Positions 60,311 to 64,000 of a DNA stretch of 64,000 bases are shown piece after piece. Within the stretch, counting starts at the first letter, position 1. Every line of letters starts with the position of its first letter. Under the pieces are notes generated by a model. That model was not told where the DNA came from. It was given only the letters and a program-made list of their open reading frames with translations, and made no database searches. A program made the translations under genes and the position numbers. This DNA is from Sphingobacterium sp. LZ7M1 (GTDB lineage Bacteria > Bacteroidota > Bacteroidia > Sphingobacteriales > Sphingobacteriaceae): contig NZ_CP101134.1 of NCBI RefSeq assembly GCF_024296865.1, forward strand, positions 186,001 to 250,000. The letters run 5' to 3'.

Positions 60311-61747
60311 ATGAAAAGAATTTACCTAATCTGCCTTTTATTAAGTTATCAGTTTGCATCAGCACAAGATAATCTGAAAACCGACTTCCAGCGTATTTAT
60401 GAAGATATCAATACCAATTCGGAAGCCTATGAACGTTTAAAATACAGTACCGAAAACCTAGGACATCGCTTAACGGGTTCTGAACAGGGCAAGAAAGCCG
60501 AAGAGCATGTGTTCAACCTCCTGAAGTCCTATGGTTATGAGGTCCAATACCAACCGTTTTCCGCGCAGAGCTGGGCTCGTGAATCGTTGCACCTCAAGCT
60601 CAACAACAGCGAGGTGCCGACCGTTTCTTTGGCGCATTCTCCTGTCAAGGTCGATATCACCGCGGATTTAGTCGATCTAGGCAATGGGCTGGAGGCCGAC
60701 TATCAAAAGGTTGGCGATCAAGTCAAAGGGAAAATTGCCTTGGTCTACCTGCACATTCTCCCTAATTCTGGAGAGAACCTAAAAAATCTACACCGTTCCG
60801 AAAAGACAGCCTTAGCTGAGAAATATGGTGCTAAAGGGATTGTATTTATCAACAGTGTCAAGGGCAATGTACTGCTGACTGGTACAGCTTCCATTACCGG
60901 GAAATTGATCGATATCCCAGCGATCTGTATCGGTTTGGAGGATGGTATGAAATGGAAAGAGACCTTAGCCAAAGAAAAGGTAAAGGCCGAAATCAATATG
61001 CGCAATAAGGCGGAGGAAGCAACGGCCAGGAATATTATTGTTTCCATTAAAGGTTCTGAGCTGCCCGAAGAAAAGATCGTTATTGGGGGCCACCTAGACA
61101 GTTGGGACCTAGCGACCGGAGCTATTGACAATGGTTTGGGATCCTATGCGATTATTGATATGGCAAGAACTTTCAAAAAGCTGAACCTAAAACCAAAGCG
61201 TTCCATTGATTTCGTCCTCTTTATGGGCGAGGAACAAGGTTTGTTAGGTTCAAAAGCCTATGTAGCTGAAGCCATCAAGAATGGGACCTTGGGTCAGATC
61301 AAATATATGTTGAACTTTGATATGACCAATGCGCCTACAGGATTCTCGACAAGTAGAGATGAAATGATGCCTTTATTGGACTCCTTTGGCGGAGTATATG
61401 CCGAAGTGGATACCGATTTTAAGAATAAAAATGCCTCAGGGGCAGGATTGCACAGCGATCACCAGCCATTTATGATGCAAGGGATCCCTACAGGATCTGC
61501 AACAGGAGGCAAGTTGCCTAACAATGCCGGCTTATATTACCATTCTGACAATGACGTTTTCAGCCTAGTGGATAAAAAGGGATTGGAGCAGACCGTGAAA
61601 GTAGGTGCAGCCTACCTATATGCCTTGGCCAATGCCAAAGCAATCCCAGCACAACGTTTTTCGGATGATGAAATTGTGAAATTCTTGGAATCTAAAGGGT
61701 TGAAAGAGCCTCTAATGATCTCAGGAGAATGGCGTTGGGGGAAATAA
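60311..61747 (+). CDS. Secreted M28 family zinc aminopeptidase
   Basis: 478 residues. A signal peptide ends near FASAQ (19). A PA (protease-associated) insert covers about 110-220, followed by the M28 dizinc site: GGHLDSWDLATGAIDNG (His and two Asp), GEEQGLLGS (two Glu) and SDHQPF near the C-terminus (His ligand). It should remove N-terminal residues from peptides outside the inner membrane. Its stop abuts that of pncA on the other strand (61747/61748). Confidence 0.94.
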   Translation: MKRIYLICLLLSYQFASAQDNLKTDFQRIYEDINTNSEAYERLKYSTENLGHRLTGSEQGKKAEEHVFNLLKSYGYEVQYQPFSAQSWARESLHLKLNNSEVPTVSLAHSPVKVDITADLVDLGNGLEADYQKVGDQVKGKIALVYLHILPNSGENLKNLHRSEKTALAEKYGAKGIVFINSVKGNVLLTGTASITGKLIDIPAICIGLEDGMKWKETLAKEKVKAEINMRNKAEEATARNIIVSIKGSELPEEKIVIGGHLDSWDLATGAIDNGLGSYAIIDMARTFKKLNLKPKRSIDFVLFMGEEQGLLGSKAYVAEAIKNGTLGQIKYMLNFDMTNAPTGFSTSRDEMMPLLDSFGGVYAEVDTDFKNKNASGAGLHSDHQPFMMQGIPTGSATGGKLPNNAGLYYHSDNDVFSLVDKKGLEQTVKVGAAYLYALANAKAIPAQRFSDDEIVKFLESKGLKEPLMISGEWRWGK

Positions 61748-62338
61748 TTAGATTAATGAACCCCCTGCCTGGATAAAGGTGTTTTTCTTTTCCATGAAAG
61801 CACCTTTATCTATCGCTTTTGTTGCCTTGGAAATAATGCTGGTCTTGAAACCTTCCGAAATAGCATCCATTGCCGTAAAGAATACGCAGAAGTCTGCCGC
61901 TAATCCACATACATGCACTTCGTCGATCTTTCTTGCCTTCAAGTAACCTGCCAGTCCCGTGTCTTTCCTTTTGCCGTTATCATAGAAACCGCTATAGCTA
62001 TCAACTCTGGGGTCCATGCCTTTTCTAAAGATGGCCTCAATTCGGCTGCTATCTAGATCTTCAGATATCTGTGCGCCATAGCTTTCCTGCACGCAATGAT
62101 CTGGCCATAGGACTTGTTCAAGGCCATCCAGATCAATGACCTCAAACGGCAATTTGCCTTCGTGTTTGCTAGCAAAGCTCAGGTGTTCTTGGGGGTGCCA
62201 ATCCTGCGTTGCAACCACTAAATCGTAATCTTTTTGGATACTGTTTATAATAGGGAGGATTTCATCGCCTTTAGCTACTTCCAATGATCCGCCCGGTAAA
62301 AAATCGTATTGAACATCTACAATAATCAGTGCCTTCAT
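61748..62338 (-). CDS. pncA: Nicotinamidase
   Basis: Converts nicotinamide to nicotinate for NAD salvage. 196 residues from the ATG at 62338; a longer frame to 62524 would run into the response-regulator gene and is not used. Features are MKALIIVDVQYDFLPGGSL (catalytic Asp8 and metal Asp), WHPQEHLSFASKHEG (metal His) and VHVCGLAADFCVFFTAMDA, where the second Cys is the nucleophile. It lies 19 bp after the response regulator in the same direction. Confidence 0.95.
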   Translation of the reverse strand: MKALIIVDVQYDFLPGGSLEVAKGDEILPIINSIQKDYDLVVATQDWHPQEHLSFASKHEGKLPFEVIDLDGLEQVLWPDHCVQESYGAQISEDLDSSRIEAIFRKGMDPRVDSYSGFYDNGKRKDTGLAGYLKARKIDEVHVCGLAADFCVFFTAMDAISEGFKTSIISKATKAIDKGAFMEKKNTFIQAGGSLI

Positions 62339-62357
62339 AGTTCTAATGTAATAAAAA

Positions 62358-63032
62358 TTAATCGACCGACAGCATATAACCAACTCCACGGATATTGCTG
62401 ATCTTGATCCGTTCATCCTGAGCGAGGTATTTCCGGATGCGGCTGATGAACACATCCAAGCTACGACCGGTGAAATACGTGTCATTGCTCCAATAGGTAC
62501 GGATAATTTCGTCTCGCGGGACAACCTTATCCTTGTTTTCGATCAGTCTCTTCAGCAGTTCAGATTCCCTATAGGAGAGCTTTTCGGTGGAATCCCCAAT
62601 GCTGAGGGTGTTTTTTGCACTATCGAGGGTGTAATTTCCGAGAATCAATTTGCTAGGGGACATGCTTTGTCCCACCTTTTTGAGCGCAGCCTCGATCCGG
62701 ACAATCAGTTCCTCGATTTTAAAAGGTTTCCGAATATAGTCGTTAGCTCCTAATTTAAAGCCCTTGACCACATCTTCCGTCTGCGTCATCGCAGTCAGGA
62801 AAATAATGGGTGTGAGGAGGTCGTTCTTCCTGATCTCCTTTGCCGTCGTGAATCCATCCATGATAGGCATCATCACATCCAATACAATAATATCCGGTTT
62901 GTACTTGTTATGGAATACAATAGCCTGCTGTCCATTCAGCACATGCCGAACTTCAAAACCATGTTCCTCCAAACTGTCAGAAACAATCATGGCCAGGCTT
63001 TCCTCGTCTTCTACATATAAGATGTTTGTCAT
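62358..63032 (-). CDS. OmpR-family response regulator
   Basis: 224 residues. The receiver domain spans 1-115: MTNILYVEDEESLAMIV (acidic pocket), the phospho-acceptor Asp in DIIVLDVMMPIMDGF, the Thr in LTAMTQ and the Lys in IRKPF. The winged-helix effector domain follows (LSYRESELLKRLIENKDKVVPRDEIIRTYWSND, RSLDVFISRIRKYLAQD, GVGYML). It pairs with the histidine kinase 51 bp upstream. The regulon is unknown. Confidence 0.95.
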   Translation of the reverse strand: MTNILYVEDEESLAMIVSDSLEEHGFEVRHVLNGQQAIVFHNKYKPDIIVLDVMMPIMDGFTTAKEIRKNDLLTPIIFLTAMTQTEDVVKGFKLGANDYIRKPFKIEELIVRIEAALKKVGQSMSPSKLILGNYTLDSAKNTLSIGDSTEKLSYRESELLKRLIENKDKVVPRDEIIRTYWSNDTYFTGRSLDVFISRIRKYLAQDERIKISNIRGVGYMLSVD

Positions 63033-63083
63033 TTCCCTAAATTGAATTGGCTAATCAAATTACATCCGTTTCCTTCAATCGAA

Positions 63084-64000
63084 TTAGGACTGCTTTGGTA
63101 AATCTATAACAAAAGTACTGCCAACTGCCTCTTCGCTGCTCAAATCGATAGTCCCTTGATGTTGCTGTACGATTTGCTTTACATAGGCAAGGCCTAGTCC
63201 GAAGCCTTTCACATTGTGAATGTTGCCGGATGGCACGCGGAAGAACAGGTCGAACACCCCTTTTTGATAGGCTTTAGGAATTCCTATGCCATTATCTTGT
63301 ATGGAAAGTGTGTATCTGTCACCGTTTTCAGAAAGGGCGATATTTATTTTTACCTGATCTCCAGCATACTTGATGGCATTGTCGAGCAGGTTGTTGATGA
63401 CATTTTTGATATGGGCTTGATCCGCAAAGATTTGGAAGGAGTCTCCGGTAAGCGTTTTTTGGATATCTACTTCCTTTTTGGCAAACAGTTTAGCGTTCTC
63501 CATCGATTCATCGATCAAGTTGTCGAGATCAAACCAAGTCTTTTCGAGCAAGACGCCGTTAGTTTCAGCGACATCCACCTGCAACACCCTTTCTATCATG
63601 TCAGAGAGGTGCTCCAGTTCCTGACGGGAAATCGATAGGTACCTATTCATCCGTTCTTTGTCATCCTTTGCGCCATAACGCTGTAGAGACTCTATGGCAG
63701 CCATTACCGTTGAGACAGGTGTCTTTAGCTCATGGGTCATGTTGTTCACAAAGGCCTTCCGCATCTTGGCCAATTGGTTCTGTTTGCGGATGGTCACCAA
63801 CAGGGTCCAGAATGTTCCGATCAACGCAATGATCAACATTAATGAGAAGAAAAGCTGCCAACCGATCTGCTTTAATAGGTAAACAGTAGGATTGATGTAA
63901 TCCACTTCGAGATAAAGGTTTTCGCTTTGGTCGATTACAATGGGCCTAGATTTACTTTCCTTATAGCGTTGGTGGTAAAATTCCTTATTGCGCTCCTCTT
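63084..64000 (-). CDS. Membrane sensor histidine kinase, 5' end outside the window
   Basis: The frame stays open to the window edge: codons upstream of the first internal GTG (63905) read continuously to 64000, so the N-terminal sensor region is cut off. Visible parts are the end of a periplasmic region, a transmembrane helix (FFSLMLIIALIGTFWTLLV), the HisKA domain with FVNNMTHELKTPVSTVMAAI (phospho-His) and the HATPase with an N-box (NNLLDNAIKYAG), DNGIGIP and GFGLGLAYVKQIV. Tandem gene order makes it the partner of the OmpR-type regulator downstream. The input signal lies in the missing part. Confidence 0.94.
   Translation of the reverse strand, partial: EERNKEFYHQRYKESKSRPIVIDQSENLYLEVDYINPTVYLLKQIGWQLFFSLMLIIALIGTFWTLLVTIRKQNQLAKMRKAFVNNMTHELKTPVSTVMAAIESLQRYGAKDDKERMNRYLSISRQELEHLSDMIERVLQVDVAETNGVLLEKTWFDLDNLIDESMENAKLFAKKEVDIQKTLTGDSFQIFADQAHIKNVINNLLDNAIKYAGDQVKINIALSENGDRYTLSIQDNGIGIPKAYQKGVFDLFFRVPSGNIHNVKGFGLGLAYVKQIVQQHQGTIDLSSEEAVGSTFVIDLPKQS

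Noticed and set aside
62339..62524. Longer pncA start overlapping the response regulator
   Set aside because: The extra 62 codons are antisense-like, out of family, and overlap the conserved winged-helix end of the regulator; MKALIIVDVQ at 62338 is the family start.

Overview
The window is typical chromosomal DNA of a member of the Bacteroidota, most likely a Sphingobacterium-like Sphingobacteriaceae. Reasons: many start regions carry the Bacteroidota -7 promoter motif TAnnTTTG, several with no obvious Shine-Dalgarno. The gene content is also characteristic: a TonB-dependent receptor with a carboxypeptidase-regulatory-like N-terminus, DUF4293, DUF4876/DUF6850, a DUF4369-type TlpA thioredoxin, PafA phosphatase, a split DsbD, and the birA-rsfS-ftsH-LUD order. 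The DNA is AT-rich and densely packed. I see no prophage, insertion sequence, CRISPR array, integrase or replication origin. Function calls come from motif and family recognition by eye, not from searches.

Layout. 1-7.0 kb: aldehyde dehydrogenase (cut by the window start), Rieske protein, typA, a small lipoprotein gene that looks frameshifted, an ABC exporter and truA. 7.2-13.5 kb: a secreted protein of unknown role, an orphan TPR sensor kinase, DUF4293, a secreted protein, an ECF sigma factor with a candidate membrane anti-sigma, and radA. 13.5-18.5 kb: a TlpA-like thioredoxin, two TPM-domain proteins and lemA on the minus strand, then a FAD-dependent oxidoreductase and tRNA-Gly(GCC). 18.5-19.8 kb: a PH-domain protein and an 840-base gene-free patch of degenerate repeats. 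19.8-25.2 kb: MFS exporter and sufBCD. 25.2-32.8 kb: Lrp regulator, DUF6695, ung, a TPR membrane protein, heptamer repeats, dipeptidase plus serine hydrolase, and xseA-xseB.

32.9-39.5 kb holds the most interesting unit, a tight four-gene operon encoding a TonB-dependent receptor, a DUF4876 lipoprotein, a DUF6850 outer-membrane protein and a di-heme cytochrome c peroxidase. Everything about it points to the outer membrane and periplasm, and the parts list resembles metal-acquisition cassettes with an MbnH-like di-heme enzyme, but its substrate is unknown.

39.6-64 kb: uvrA, pafA, an Rrf2 regulator, murF, pfkA, a split DsbD pair, birA/rsfS/ftsH/LUD/rhomboid, comM, a YtxH-holin-like envelope cluster, GDP-fucose synthase, trmB, an M28 peptidase, pncA and a two-component system whose kinase runs off the end.

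Non-coding structure worth noting: a roughly 100-bp interspersed repeat in two opposite-orientation copies (4.24 and 19.13 kb), heptamer-phased repeats (4.45 and 28.15-28.29 kb), a perfect 24-bp-stem hairpin at 46.34 kb, and several promoters whose -7 box almost touches the start codon.
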